From Eopsaltria australis (taxonomy: Eukaryota; Chordata; Aves; Passeriformes; Petroicidae): a stretch of DNA of 64,000 nucleotides. Below the pieces are notes generated by a model that did not search any database, was not told the origin of the DNA, and was given only the letters and a program-made list of their open reading frames with translations. The position numbers and the translations under genes were made by a program. The stretch lies in the NCBI GenBank assembly GCA_034509425.1, contig JAVTVJ010000464.1, positions 1,240,001 through 1,304,000 of the forward strand, written 5' to 3'. This document shows positions 41,311-60,772 of this stretch, piece after piece. Numbering within the stretch: position 1 is the stretch's first letter; each line of letters begins with the position of its first letter.

Positions 41311-42112
41311 GGTTGTGTTTTTGTATTGGTGTTGGAGGCTGGCTCTGGTGTGGGGGCTGGTGCTGGTCTGAGCAGAGCATGGGTGGCTGGGGAAGCTGAA
41401 TCTGAACAGAGCCTCATGTGGGCAAAGCCAGCTCAGCCCCAGCCACAGGGAAACAGCGTGAAACAACCCCCTGCCCCAGCACTGGCTCCAGACCTGCCCT
41501 GCCCCTTGTCCCAGCCCCTTGGCAGAGGTGAAGGCAGCAGCGAGGTTCCTGTTAGCTGCTCTGCTGACCTGGCAACACAGAAAGCTGTCCCAAAGGCACT
41601 CACTACCTGTGCCTCAGTTTCCACCCATGAATGATGCCCAGGCTGGGGGCAGAGGCTGAGGCACTGGGGGGCAGGGGGCAGATGGGCATCTGAGGGCAGG
41701 CAGTACCCTCAGTCCTGCCAACACCCCTCACTCAGCCTCCCTCCAGGCCCAGCAGGAGCCCAGCTGCACACCGTGAGCAGGGCATGATGAGAACCAGGTC
41801 GTGGGAACCTTCCGTGGGAAAAGGGGCTGGGGGAGCCGGGGGTGTGCCCGCCTCTGCCCTGGGGAGGCCGCGGCCGTGCCAACCCCGGGGCCACTGGCTG
41901 CTGGCCGCAGGCCTTGGCGGCGCATCCGTCCGTCTGTCCACAGGGACCAGTGCTGGACGGCAGAGCCCCGCTCCGCCCTGGGCGGCCCCTCAGAGGAGGG
42001 GCCCGCCGCCCCCTCGCCGGCCGGCGGGTTTTAACGGGCCGTGCCGGGGCCGTGCGGCAGAGCGGGAGCGGGATCAGCGGCAGAGCTGGAACGGCGGGGG
42101 CCGGCCGGGAGG

Positions 42113-43465
42113 ATGCAGCCGGACCTCCCCGTCGGCGACGCGGCGCTGCGCAGCCCTCCGGCCCCTGAGCCGGCCGGCGGCGCCTTCCCCAGCGCCGAGG
42201 CCACCAAGCCACCCTACAGCTACATCGCCCTCATCACCATGGCCATCCAGAGCGCGCCCGAGCAGCGCATCACCCTCAGCGGCATCTACCGCTACATCAT
42301 GGGCCGCTTCACCTTCTACCGTGAGAACAAGCAGGGATGGCAGAACAGCATCCGCCACAATCTCTCCCTCAACGAGTGCTTCGTCAAGGTGCCCCGCGAT
42401 GACAAGAAGCCGGGAAAGGGCAACTACTGGACCCTCGACCCCGACTGCTACAACATGTTTGAGAACGGCAGCTTCTTGCGGCGCCGCCGGCGTTTCACCA
42501 GGAAGAGGGGCCTCCGGGATGCCCCAGGCGCTGAGGGAGATGAGGGGCGCGGAAAGACCCCCAGACAGCAGGGGCGAGGGCTGCCCGCTGCCCCTCTGCC
42601 AGAGGAGGGAAAGGCAGAGGGGGGCTACACCTCACCGTCGGCCACAGGACGCCTGCCCAGCCCTGCCACTCTGTCTGAGGGTGCCGGGGTGCCGGGATGC
42701 GCTGAGCCCTGTGTCCGGCGTCATCCACCCAAGGCCAGGCAGCCCTGCCTGTACCTGCCGGACATGCCACAGCCCAAGGGGCCGTTCTTCACACCCCCCG
42801 AGAGCCGCCCGCCCAAGGAGACTGTCTTCGGGGGGCTCCCGGCAGCGCTGCAGCTGCCGCGGCCAGGTCAGTACCCATTGCCCAGCGAGCGCCCGGCCCA
42901 GCACCAGCACCAGCACCCTGCCCTGCTGCCCGCCCTGCTGCCCACCCAGCACAGGGACCCCCCGCAGGACTCGCCGGCCACCCCAGACACGCCCCCGGAG
43001 CAGCTGGAGGGCAAGGAGCTGGCTGCCCCTGGGTTGGGGCCGTGTCAGCCATTCGGGCAGGTGCCACCTGCATTCCCTGGCAACCTCCTCGGCACGGGCA
43101 AGCCCCCCCCATCCTGCTTCCTGGAGGGAGAGGGCTACGCGCAGCCCCACCTGCCCGTGTTCGGCTCCTTCAGCCGGCCGGGCCCCGAGGCGCTGGGCAG
43201 CAGCTACCAGTGCCGGGTGCAGGCGCTGAGCTTCTGCATGAAGGAGCGGCCCTGCGGCACAGCGCTGGAGCATCTCCTGGCTGCAGCCCCCCCGGCCCCC
43301 GCAGCCCCCCGCCAGCCACCCTTCGGAGCCATGGGGCCACGGGCAGGTGAGCAGAAGGAGCCGTGGGGGCCGGGGACCGCGATCCCACTGCAGGGGGGTA
43401 ATGGCTATCCCCTGGGGCTGCCCCCCTGCCTCTACCGGACACCCGGCATGTTCTTCTTCGAGTGA
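42113..43465 (+). CDS. FOXS1: Forkhead box protein S1
   Basis: A single coding exon of 450 residues. The forkhead domain occupies about residues 30-125: [20 protein letters not shown], then [33 protein letters not shown] and [12 protein letters not shown], with a basic [13 protein letters not shown] edge. The C-terminus [16 protein letters not shown] and [16 protein letters not shown] is diagnostic of FOXS1. The start at 42113 (MQPDL) was preferred because human starts MQQQ. An in-frame ATG at 42041 would add 24 non-conserved residues. Human FOXS1 is about 330 residues; the extra length here is in the Pro/Gly-rich middle, with a short HQHQH run. FOXS1 acts in neural-crest-derived sensory neurons and pericytes. 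It is tandem with IRF10 and convergent with MYLK2. The upstream and 5' coding region is CpG-rich. Confidence 0.95.
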   Translation: MQPDLPVGDAALRSPPAPEPAGGAFPSAEATKPPYSYIALITMAIQSAPEQRITLSGIYRYIMGRFTFYRENKQGWQNSIRHNLSLNECFVKVPRDDKKPGKGNYWTLDPDCYNMFENGSFLRRRRRFTRKRGLRDAPGAEGDEGRGKTPRQQGRGLPAAPLPEEGKAEGGYTSPSATGRLPSPATLSEGAGVPGCAEPCVRRHPPKARQPCLYLPDMPQPKGPFFTPPESRPPKETVFGGLPAALQLPRPGQYPLPSERPAQHQHQHPALLPALLPTQHRDPPQDSPATPDTPPEQLEGKELAAPGLGPCQPFGQVPPAFPGNLLGTGKPPPSCFLEGEGYAQPHLPVFGSFSRPGPEALGSSYQCRVQALSFCMKERPCGTALEHLLAAAPPAPAAPRQPPFGAMGPRAGEQKEPWGPGTAIPLQGGNGYPLGLPPCLYRTPGMFFFE

Positions 43466-43497
43466 GGGACTCCCCACCCTGGGACAACGCAGCACCT

Positions 43498-43503
43498 AAT
43501 AAA
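43498..43503 (+). terminator. FOXS1: FOXS1 poly(A) signal (AATAAA)
   Basis: AATAAA lies just 32 nt after the stop codon, with a downstream tctgtggtctctgtg GU-rich element. The 3' UTR is therefore very short, about 55 nt. Confidence 0.85.
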
Positions 43504-43529
43504 ACACATTCCCCAACGCTGCCTCTGTG

Positions 43530-46500
43530 GTCTCTGTGCCCCATTCGAGGTGGGCAGTAGGCAGGGGCAATCTGGGGACCCTCAGCCCCAGTTCAGGTGC
43601 TGGCTGGGGGACACAGGACCCCAAAGGCCACCTGGCACAGCCCCCATGCCCACCAGTGCCTCCATCAATGATCACTGACTGGATGGTGAGGCCATGCGGG
43701 GATGGGGCATGGCCTGGGTCAGGGCACCTACACCCAGGTCCTGTGTCCCAGGGAGATGCTGGGGCCAAGGTCCCGCCACAACGTGAGGCCACGAGCCCCT
43801 GAAGCGCCATCCCATGGTGTGCGAGGGAACTTTCTCCCTGGGGCTCAGGGGGATGTGCTGCAGCTGAAGTTATCCCGCAATGGAGCCCCACTGTGCCTGG
43901 GACTCCGCCAAGCTCCTGGCTTTGCACAGGGTGTCACATGTGGCACAAGTGGCACCAGGCTCAGTGCGCGGCCCTGCAAATGGACCCGCGTTGCCCCAGA
44001 CAGACTGCGGGGAGACACCGGGGGCTGTGGCACAGTGTGGGGGCTCTGCCATGGGGGGGACAGGGCTCCCTCCCCTCTCTGTCCTTGCTTGAGGCTGTGT
44101 CAGTGTCTGGCTGGGATTCCAACTAGTCCCTGCAGACTCTGAGACCAGGGCAGCCCCAAAGATGGGCTGTGCCAGGGGCTGCAGTCTGATGGGAACAGCC
44201 AGGAAAGTGGATTCCTCCGACCTGAATCATGCAGGGTGGCTGCCAGTGAAGAGGCACCAGCTGAGTCACCGCTGTTGACACTGGGCTGGGCACAGGGATA
44301 TGCCCCAACTGGCCAGGCTGGGGGACACTGGAGTGGCCAGGGTCCCCGCACAGCCCCAGGATGCGACCTCGCCACCAGCCCCTTCCCACACACCACTGGG
44401 ACACTTGAGTCAGCACCTCTGAGCACTGGAGTGGGGCCAGAGTGATGCTGGCAAAGTGGGGGGTTGTGCTTGTGCCCCCCATCCTGCCAACCCCAGGCTA
44501 GGAGAGGGAGCTCCCGAGGAGCAGCAATACCTAGACCCCATGGCACAGCCAGCCCCAGGACTAGCAGGGGCTTTCCGTGCTGATGCAGGGACCAAATTTG
44601 TGTCAAAGTCCCCCTGGCTCCCCAAGGCCAGCGGGGCTCCAGTTTGGCCAGTCTCGGGGGTCTCTGCGGGGGCCGTGCTGGCACGAAAGAGCACTGCCGT
44701 CACTCGGGGACCGGGAGCACCGCGGCCGCGTCAGCTCTGTTATCAGCCCCCAGACGGCTGCTGCCGGGCCATGGCTGTGTCTGGGCAAGGGGGGCCGCCC
44801 TTCATCATCGGGGACCGCCACTCAGCCCTGGGCCTCTCTTTTCTCCCTTTTTTTTCCCTACCCAGTGGAAAACAATATTTGAGCGCCTACATCATGCTGG
44901 CGTCTCCGGAGCGGCCGGCGGCGAGCGCGGCTGACCTCAGCCCCCTCCTTCGCACGGTCCCCGGGGGCGCGGGAGGAAGCGAGCACCGCAGCCGTGCCCA
45001 GGGGCCGTCTGGTTCCCACGCAGCGTGGCCGGGCCCATCGCCCGCCCCGGCTGGGAACACACAGCCCGGCCTCATGCTGTGCCCGGGATGGGATCCCTGT
45101 GCCGGGAGCAGTGCTGCGCATCCCACTGTCCCCCAAACTGCGGCAGCCGCTGCGGATGGGGACTGCCGTCCTGCACAGCCTGCACTGCTCCGGAGTGCTG
45201 ATCAGAGCCATGCGCACTCCCAGTGCTCCCCTTTCCCGCCCTCACCCCGACTGCCGGTCATGGACCCGCTGTTCTCCCAGCTCTGCCTCCTCCCTGGCTC
45301 GCTCCCGGCTCGCTGTGGGTGGCCTGGCCCCCCGCCCGCTCGCCCGCTCCCATCCTGGGCCGTGCCGTGGCCAGGACTGTGCCGCACCCGGTCACGGGGC
45401 ACACCTGCTGCCGCTGCCGGAGGTGCTGCCAGGTGCCAGTGCCGGAGGTCTGCCCGCTCTCCCGCCCTCCCTGCGGGGCTCCTCGTTTCTGCAGGCGAGG
45501 TAGGTGCCAAAGGAACAGGGTGCATGGGGAATGTGTGCTGCTCCAGGCTCCAGGGATGGATGCTGAGGACACGTGTGCACATCCAGACTGCACCGTTCAT
45601 CCGTGGGGGTGATGAGGACCCCACACATAAGGGATGGAACTGGCTGCCGTGGCCTGTGCTGGACCAGGAGCATTTGGCCCCAGTGGGACCAGTCCAAGCA
45701 GCTCCAGGGGCTCATGAGCCCTGTGGGCTGAGAACATAGGATGGGATCATGGCTGCTTCCATGTGTGTCAGGCCTGTGGCCCTACTCATCCAACCCCAGT
45801 GTGTGTCTCTGTAGGATCCCTGGGTAGGGAGGAGGGGGCTGGAGAAACCAAACTGGGCTATGGGGTAAGGGTCGCCCACCCTGGGATGTGCTGGTGTCTG
45901 TGCATCACACAGGGCTGTGTTCAGGAACTGATCCCCTACAGCAGCTCAGGGTGCCAGGAATGGCCGGGGCTGATGGTCCATCTGGAAGCCCCGTGGCCAC
46001 TCTGCAGCAGGGCCCTGCAGCCCCTGTGGCCGGCCAGGGCCAGGGCCGGGACCGGGGCGACGCGCGGCTCCTGGGGCCAGACAGGAAGGAGACGTCACCG
46101 CCGTGGAGCGTAACTCAAACCAGATGGGGCTGCGCTGGCGTCCAGGCCTGCGGGGTGGTCACCGACAGGAACCGGTCAAAGGCTGCCGGCAGGAAGCGGC
46201 TGGGAGGGACGCCTGCGGCTCCGCCGGAGTCCGGGCTCTGGCAGCCTTAACCACTTCAGGGCCAGCCACAGCGCCCCTGGGCAGAGGGGCACCGGTACTC
46301 ACCAGCCCTTGCCTGGGCATCCCACCCGATATGGGCAGATGCTGAAGGTGTGAGGACACATCTGACTGACAGCTGATCCATCCACCCATCCCTCCAGTCC
46401 TTCCCTTCCCCCACCCCCCAGGGATGCTCAGAGCTGCTGGGTGTGTAGAACAGAAACCCTTGGCACTATGCCTGCACAGCCCTGCCCAGGACGTACCAGG

Positions 46501-46640
46501 TGGTCCCTGTCCACAGCACAGCCTGGACCTATTCCCTCCACCACAGAGATGAGATTCTGCTTCCCATCCTCATCTCCCTGATCTTGAGACTGTCAGGCCC
46601 CACAGGTGGGAGCAGAGCCTCCCCAGCCCCCGGAGTGGCA
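43530..46640. other. Intergenic stretch between convergent FOXS1 and MYLK2
   Basis: No gene is supported. Two patches are CpG-rich: about 44900-45500 and 46010-46250. The second contains a cAMP-response-like GACGTCAC (46091-46098). The block near 44865-44900 (a T/C tract, then aacaatatttgag) stands out in composition. These could be regulatory islands or an unrecognised noncoding transcript. Confidence 0.4.
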
Positions 46641-46655
46641 GGTATGGGCTGTACA

Positions 46656-46661
46656 TTTATT
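46656..46661 (-). terminator. MYLK2: Candidate MYLK2 poly(A) signal (AATAAA)
   Basis: A minus-strand AATAAA (TTTATT on the plus strand) occurs about 1.35 kb 3' of the MYLK2 stop. No clear AATAAA or ATTAAA was noticed closer to the stop, so the 3' UTR would span about 48014-46640. Confidence 0.5.
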
Positions 46662-48014
46662 TACAAGAAGGCAAGTGCTGTGGAGGGCTCCATTATGGGG
46701 TAGGGTCCCACCAGCCGTGGCTCCTGCCCGGTGGGGACAAGCCTGAAGCCCCTTCCCCTGCTGCAGCCAGTGGGGCTGAGGGGCAGTATCTCCCCGTGTC
46801 TCTCCCCAGTGTTTTTCCAGCAGGCACAGAGGGCGCAGGCAGCTCCAGAGCAAACACAGAGCCTTGGCTTGGGGGGGCTCAGCAATGGCAAAAGCCAAAA
46901 CTGGGGGACCTCTTACCAACCCCCCATCCCCTCCTGCAGTGGACAAGCCTGGACACTGCAAATCCCAGGGGATGCCCATCCTCCGGCAGCACCGGGGAGG
47001 CCCAAGAGGTGCAGGCAGAGAGGACGGGGATCGGGACGAGGCGGGAGCTGCAGCGGCACCCCTCTCCCCAGTCCCAGCAGGTCCCGCGGAGCCCCCGCAC
47101 AGGGCGGGGGAGCTGGCGGCCGCAGCGGCGGAGCAGTTCCGGTGTGTTGGTGGTCGGGTGAGCGGTGCCGGCCGGAGCGGGGAGCGCGGGCCAGCTGCTC
47201 TGCATTAGCCCGCCTCGCTCATCGCGATCTGCCGGGGACGGGTGAAGCAGAGGTTGTGTTTTTCCCCCGCTGGCAGAACCCAAGGGCAGGGAGGGCAGGA
47301 GGAACACAAAGCCTCCTTCTTTCTTCGTTGGCTCCCAGCTGGGGACGCTGCTGGAAGCGTGCTTGCTGCTTCCTCCCTTCCTGTGCGAGCAGCAGCTCGG
47401 GGCCAGCTCCGCTCCCACGTGCCCAGCTGGCCAGGAGGAGGTGCCTGAGCCCCGGCTCTGCTGCCAAGGCATCCGGGTGAGGGTCCGCGGTGCCCTCCAG
47501 CATCATCGCCGAGCCACAGAGCTGGGAAGGGAGATCAGAGAGTGCAGGGGTGTCAGCGGCAGTGAAGGCAGGGCAGGGCTGCGGCATTTACAGGCAGAGA
47601 GGGCACATTTTGAGTCCAAAAGCAGCAAGCACCAGGTGGCCAAGGCAGCGGGATCACACCGGAATGGCCTTCCTCCTCCGAGGGCACGGGAAGGAAGCGT
47701 GAGCAGAGCAGAGACGCTGCAGGTCGGGCATCGCACAGCCAGGCCAGGGCCAGAGATGAGATCAGAAACCTTCACTCCGGAGCAGCTTCACAGTCCGAGG
47801 AAATCCCAGCAGGAGCATCGGCTCGGTGGGAGTGAGGAGGGCTGGAGCCTCAGGAGCCCCGAGGCCACTGCAAGCACCCCCAGCCGTGATGTGGTCCTGA
47901 GCACGGTGATGCCGCCCGGGGTGGGACCAGCTCGGCAGAGCTGCTCCAGACCCTCCGGGTGGGGGTCCCTCCTGAGTGGTTCTTTTCTGGCCTCAGCTCC
48001 CCTGGGAGCCCAGC

Positions 48015-54121
<6,107 letters not shown>

Positions 54122-55113
54122 GGGACACTCCGGGCAGGAGGCGGCGGCGCTGCGGTGCTCCCGGTTCTCCTGCGGGAGAGAGAAAGCAGCAGCTGAGGGC
54201 TCGCCGGACGCGACGCCCTGCAGAGTGTCGGGCAGCGGCTCTGCTCCTGCAGGGATGAGCTGCTGCCATCCAGCCGGGAAATGTGCCCCCGCCGCCCCGC
54301 CGGCGGCTCCCGGGCTGGTGGCACCGAGCCAGGGACGCCACGTGGCCACCGGTCCCGGCACCGTCCCATTGTGCCCCGATATCTGCCCCGCGGTGACTGA
54401 TCGATGGCCTGACCCGGCACCTGTCACCGGCTGCCCGCGGCCTCCGACGTGCAAAGAGCCAGCGTGCCGCAGCCAGGGTGACAATTTCAGGCCACATCCC
54501 ACCATGGCAGGGCAGGAGACAGCGGCTCTGGCCCGGGCTGGCAGTGGGGATCAGGAGAGGTGAGCGATCCCGGCACAGCCCCACTGCTGCTCCCCCTGAG
54601 CCGCACAGGAGGCTCAGCCATGCAGGCAAACCCCGTCTGCTCAGGAGCCACACTGCGCCCTGCTCCCAGCAGCTGCCAGCGCTGCTCGTCCCCCTGCCCA
54701 AGGGTAACCAGCTCCACCCCGGGGGCCTCTTGGTGCCCTGTACCTGCACTGGGCTCCAGCCCAGCACCTAATTTCCAAATCCCCGTTCTGCCCTGGGCTT
54801 CACTGCACTCCTATGCTCGGTCATCTTTCCTCACCCTGTCCCAAAACACCCCGCTGTGCAGCTGCCCAGAACCCGGGACAGCCCAGCCCCAGAATAAACC
54901 CACCAGCGACCATCCCAGGAACAGGGAAGTTGCTTGCTGATCTGCTGGAACAGGAGGTGTAGCAGAGGAGTCCCTGGGAGAGCGTTCCCACATCCCACAG
55001 CTCAGCACAGGGGATGGACGTGTTCTTCCCAGGGCTGGGGGCTCCACTGTCTGCAGGACCGCCCCCCACCATGCCCCAAGTCAGAAGCCAAGGAGACCCC
55101 CCGGCCCCTTTAC

Positions 55114-55230
55114 CTGGCTCCTGGTGCAGTGGGTGGTCAGGGGGGCAGCATCCGCACTGTGGCAGCGCCGGAGGGAGCTGCCCCTTCTATCCCGGCTGTA
55201 ACGGAGCCGGATTAGTGCGGGCAGAGGAGG
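55114..55230 (-). other. MYLK2: Probable MYLK2 5' noncoding exon
   Basis: On the minus strand, caccaggagccag followed by GTAAAG at 55113 is a consensus donor 0.94 kb before the acceptor of the first coding exon. Upstream sequence has GGGATAGAAGG (about 55195), a possible weak TATA, and CpG-rich flanks. An alternative donor (acagg/GTGAGG) lies near 54835. No coding potential is claimed. Confidence 0.4.
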
Positions 55231-55234
55231 ATCC

Positions 55235-58200
55235 CTTACAGCGGCGGGAGCCGGCCCACTTCGCCTTTCCCAGCACCTGTTGCTGCTGGAACCCGTTCAA
55301 AGGACACGCCACTCTCGCCTGTCCCCCGTGGGCTGGGGACACGCAGAAAAGGGGCAGGGGACAGGGATGGACTTGCCTCCTGCTCCAGCACAGCACCAAC
55401 AGGGAGGGCTGGCACTGGGCACAGTGGCACCCCAAAACCATCCTATGGGGGTGGCCTGGGTGAGCTGGACAGGGTGCAGGTGGCTAAGGCCCTCCGAGGT
55501 GCCCACAGGTGACACAAGGTGGCCACTGGCCAGCCCATGGGGATGGTGGCCTGGAGCAGCTGGCGATGGTGCTGGTGCCCTGTGCTGCTGCGCTGTGGCC
55601 AGCTCTGCCCACTGGCACTGGCCCTTCAGGAGAGCAGCTCCAAAGGACCCTGCACTCCATGGGTATGATGTGGCACCTCTGGGCACTGCCACTGGGCCTT
55701 GATGAAGGTGACAGCAGCTGGGAACTGGGCACTGGCCAGCGACTGCAGCCTCCCCTAGGAACCAGTTGAAAGATTTATTTTCTGCAAAATCAAGTGTTTT
55801 GGGAATCAGGGAAAGAAATAGAGGAGCTGGAGGCTGCAGAGGGATTGGGCTGTGTGTATGGGTGCTGCACAGGCATTGCCAGCTCCTTCTGGGGTGCTGC
55901 ACCCCAGGACACACCTCAGGCACGGAGTGGGGCTGAAGCCTGGTGTTTGCTGGAGGAGTGGGGCTCTCCCCAGGGCTGGGCTGGCTGGGTGCCCCCAGGA
56001 GGGCTGAGGTTACCCTGGGCTCCTCCAGCCTTGGTCCCTGCCAGCTGCCAGCCTGGTCCCACCTCCCAGCTCCACACAAAGCTCGGGTCCTGCCAGACAC
56101 CAAACACGGCTGCTTAAACCTTGCTTTGCTTTCTCTTTAGTTTAAACCTTACCTGTGGCAGGGCTGGAGGCTACAGCAGCAAAGGAGGTGGGGAGGCTGC
56201 TCTGGCCAGTGGAGCTGAGTCAATGCCACCAACACAAGCAGCAGCAGCGCTCACTTTGCCCGCAGCACCTCTCAGGAGGACCAACAGTGCCCAGGCAGTG
56301 CTGCTGCTCCACATCGCCAAATCCCAGCTCCCAGTGAGCATCTGTGTGCCATGGCCTGGGGTCAGACTTTGCCAGTGGTTCACATGTGGCATTGAAAGGG
56401 AGACAAGCCAGGATGGGAGCACAGCTGTTCCCCTGTCCTTGAGGTGCTGCTGTCCCACCTGTCCCTGCCCTGGCCTCAAGCACCATCAACACCTCAGTGC
56501 AAGAGCAACACTTGCTCAGTGCGACAGAGCCAGGGACTCTTGAGCAGGTATGGAGCTCTCCTGCTCCAGCCTTGACAGCTCAGATTTGTGGCTTCAGCAA
56601 GGCCAGCTCCTTTCCTAAAGTCCATGGCAGGACCTGGAATGTGACGAGGACCAGCAGGGATAATGCAGGAGCAGGCACACAGCTCCAACTCACTCATGTG
56701 CTGATGCAGTTGTGTACAAGCAGAGGTTGGAGCGCCACCAGCATCCACAGTTCTTGGTGACAATGACACCCACACTGCCCAGTCCTGGCGCAGCCACCGC
56801 TCCTGGGATGAGTGGGAGTCCCCCACCTTGGCCTCTGTAGGGCCCCAGTCAGGAATAACTGGCCAGATGCTGTGCCTGGCCAGCGGGGACTCTGCCCATC
56901 GACTGTCATCGCCAACATACAGTTTGGAATTGCCTCTCCCCTCCTCCAGCCGAGGGCTGCCAGGCACCTGGAGGCCACCAGTGTCACTTCAGGCACACGC
57001 TGCCACCCCTCCGCCAGCCTTTGGCTCTGCACCCTCCTGGCAAACCCCAGGTGGAAGGAGCACATCCATGCCCAGGCATGAGGCAGGAGCCCAGGAGCCC
57101 CCTTGGAGCTGTTCGTGTGGTGGACACTGGGATAAAATTCTCCAAGGAGAGCAGGAGCAAGCACCTGGACAGCAGCCAGACTTCCTGGGATGCCTGCAAT
57201 CTTCCACACTCCCTGGGAACAAGGTTGGTCTGGGCACAAATCCTTGGGACAAGGTGAGGAAGCAAAGCCCTGGGGAGCCGTGGTTCTCCAAAGGCAATGG
57301 GTGACCACGGTTTGGCATTATCACAGATAAAATTAATTTGTGGGCAGAGAGAAATAAGCTGAAATCAGACCTTTGGGAAGAAGGAATTGTAGAATTGAAG
57401 GGCAGTGTCTGCTGCACCCCAGGATTTCAGATGCCTTGGTCCAAAACCACACACCCCAAGTGCACAGTCCTCTGGGCTCTGCAAACCAGCTACCACCCGG
57501 GCTCCTCAGCCTGGGCTTGGCGTTTTTTTTCCTTTCCCATTCAGGAACTTAAGCCAGAGCCTACATTGGCTGCAGCTGGGAAACAGCCTGTCCTGGGGCT
57601 ATCTGGCAGCGCCTCAAGCACGCTGTTCCCTGGCGACGCCCGTTGTCACAACTGCGGCAGCACTCTTTAACCTTTACGTTTACCCTGGGAAGGGAGGCTC
57701 TGCGGGGCCAAAGCCGACCCATTCCCGGGAAACCCTACACCCCGGCTAAATCGAGCGGCAGGGCAGGCTGAACAACATCCCCACCTGAATCCCAGCCATG
57801 CTGCTGAAACACAAACCAGCCGGGCCGTCTGGCTTAACTGCTGCCATCAGTACCAGGGCTTCCACCACGAGCGGCCATCGTGGCATGACAGGTGTCAGCA
57901 AGGTGATGGGGAAAGGCAAGGAAAAATCCCAACATCACCAAAAGAGCATCCAGAGTGATGTGGCCACCAGCAGCAGCATCAGGGAGCACCAGGACGTGCC
58001 CAGGTCCAAGGGTTCTTGCCAGGTCACACAAGCAGCTGCAAAGGTTTCCCAGTGGAGAGAGAAAGGAGAAGCAAAGTTGTGGTTTGAGAGCATCATCAAG
58101 CCTTTTCATAAGAATTTATTCACCAGATAATTTGATCTTGCAATTCAACATGAAAGTCCAGGAAAACATTGACTGCCTTTTAGTTCCAGCTCTAGTCTTG

Positions 58201-60760
58201 CATTCGGCAAATTATTTTGATAACAAATTGAGTACAGCGCAACTAGAAAGGGAGCAGAGGAAGATTTTGTACCCAGATCTCCCCTCATCTCCTCCCACTC
58301 CTTGCTCTCAAGGCATGCACATAAAGGTGATGGGCTTTGAGTACTGGAATACAAAAATGTTTTTGCAAAATCCACACAGAGAGAATACTCCATCAGTTTC
58401 TCAACCTACCCTGACTCTAAAGGGAGGTGTTGGAGCAGCACTTAGTTAAATCCTAGTCTTGTGCTCCCATCCTGTAAATTTGTTCTCCCCAGCACTGCAA
58501 AAATCACCTACCACCATCTCCCTGCTGAAGCCTCAGCCAAATCCCATCCTCTCCAACATCCAGCTCCTTCAGGATATGATTTTTACACACTTTGTACACT
58601 AGAACAGTTTTCCCACCCTGTCACCACTTCCCTCCTAATTAAGAGGACAGCCCAGCCCGTGAGAACCTGGTGGGTGACTCCAAGCTCATACAAACACCCC
58701 AAACCCATGGAGGCACAGCTGCCTGAGGCTCCTGTCCCTGTTTGCTTTCTCCATAGTGCATGGGGAATACAAGAGGCCATATTTGGGGGAAGATGTAATG
58801 TCTTTTATTAGACCCAAATGATACCATTGGGGAAAAAATACTGCCAAGCTGTCAGGCACACAACCCCTTCCTCAAGGCAGAAGAGGCCATGTAGGGCCAT
58901 CAGGGAAATCCAGCTGCTTCATCCTTCAGGGATCGGTGGCTGCTCCAGTTCCACGGCCTCATGATCCTAACTGCCTTCACATTCTTCAACAGCTCATCAT
59001 CATTCCAGCTTCCCCTGACTCATCATAAATATTTGCTGCTCCTGCTGCCCACACGCTGCCTTCTCCAGAGCTGGCACTCGAGGAAAGAGCAAGGGCTCCC
59101 TGACAGCACATCTGAGGTTCTGTGATGTCCCCATCCAGCAGCAGAGCACAGGGAACAGCTCCAGTGTGACAGAAATGGGGTTAGAGCAGACAGGTCAGAG
59201 CCACATGGATTTCAGTTTTCAAGAGGAGGATGCTGACATGGCCCCTGTGCTCCAGCCACTCCTGCAAATTGTCACTCCTGCAAATTGCAGTGACAGCAGT
59301 TTTTCCTGAGTGTCCTGTAACTCTCAGCTCAGTGACACAGGACTATCAGCAAAGTCAGAAAAATGTGGCTGAAGGCAGACTGGGTGTTTAGGTCAAGCTT
59401 TTGGACCAAGCTCTGCCACAGCTACACAAAGATCCTTGAGAGAAGGGAAGAAAAAGCTGAAACTCGAGCAAAATGGAGCCATGTCTGAGCTCACTCTTTC
59501 CAAGAACCCACACTGCCACAGGGTCATTCATCTTTCAGTGCCAACACACTTCCCCCAAGCCTCTCATTCTCCAGTTCCTCAGTTACTAACTGCACAAAAC
59601 CTTTAATTTTTTTTAGAGAATCCTTGTATTTCAGTGCGGGTGGGTTTTCTTCTTTTAACCCCAGCACTGAAGTTTGAGGCTGGTGCTCTTTGAAACACTC
59701 CCACAGAGACCCCAGCTGTTCTGCAATGACACCTCTTGAGCATCACAGTTTTTAGGAGAATTCCTGCAGAAACATCATCCCTTGGGTACAATAAATGTTC
59801 ATCTTGGAATTTAGGTCTCTAAGGACTTTCTTCCACTATTACCTCTCTAAATCTAGGAGAAAAATAGCATTTGCTTGATGTACTTTGGCAAGAATGAGAC
59901 AGCACCTTTAACCAACCCCCTTAGCTGGAGTCTAACACCAAATGTGAACTCTTTTTCACCCAGAAATCTGAACAAAAAGCTACACACTTTGGGAATACTT
60001 CTTCAACAGTATCCAAATTCAGAGGAAATGAAAGCAAATGTTTTCCATAACCGCCAAATAAGAAAGTTTGCACAGTTAGGACAAATTAATTCTAAATTTC
60101 CCCTTTCCCCTCCTCTCTTCTAAACAGCAAAACAGTAGCAAGCAGCCCCGTTCATGGGTGTTTCAGCAAGATATAAAGGTAAGAAACCAGAGCACAATAC
60201 TAAGTAAGAAATAATTATTAAAACTTTAATCAAGATGTGGCCACTCTTCACAATGCCAGCAGTTTTGTCCTCAAAGCACATTTGAGCACTTGGGCTATAT
60301 TCAGCTCTGCTTGGTGCCCAAACTGGCCAGAGATGCTGATGGCTCTGTAGCCAAGAGACCAGCAGTGGCAGGAGCTGGGGCAGCAGCTCACAGCAAGTCA
60401 CTTGCCAGATAAATGGTTCCCCAAATAGAACTTCAGCTATAAAACAGCAAGAGGGTTTAATGCTTTAATATATACAGAGAACTACTTTAAAGCATGGGCA
60501 AGATTTATATTTGTGGTCCTCTAAACATCAACAAGAAAGGCCAGATCCACACTACACTGTCTTGAAGGAACCTCACATCACTTAACACAATTCAAGATTA
60601 ATGTAGACTAAAGGCTAAAAAACAGACACTTAAAAATAGCACTTAGTGTACAAACACAAGGCAGCTCTGGCAGATGCACACATCTGTGTGATCAGCCTTT
60701 ACCAAAAACTCTTCTGCAGGATGGGCTTCAGCCCACTAGCCAGAGACAGCGAGCAGATTA
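55235..60760. other. Gene-free stretch between MYLK2 and TPX2
   Basis: No exon is supported on either strand. Composition falls from GC-rich near MYLK2 to AT-rich toward TPX2. Several AATAAA-type signals occur on the minus strand (near 58112 and 58803), but without linked coding sequence. Part of the left half may contain MYLK2 upstream control elements, which I could not define. Confidence 0.4.
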
Positions 60761-60766
60761 GGAATT

Positions 60767-60772
60767 TTTATT
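60767..60772 (-). terminator. TPX2: Candidate TPX2 poly(A) signal (AATAAA)
   Basis: A minus-strand AATAAA lies 259 nt after the TPX2 stop codon. Further ATTAAA-type signals near 60460, 60450 and 60225 would give longer 3' UTRs. Confidence 0.5.

Noticed and set aside
54122..54505. Upstream extension of the MYLK2 repeat frame (about 128 residues before MEQGGG)
   Set aside because: It crosses a strong cccgcag splice acceptor at 54170 and consists of GC-rich sequence without conservation; the ATG at 54121 is preferred.
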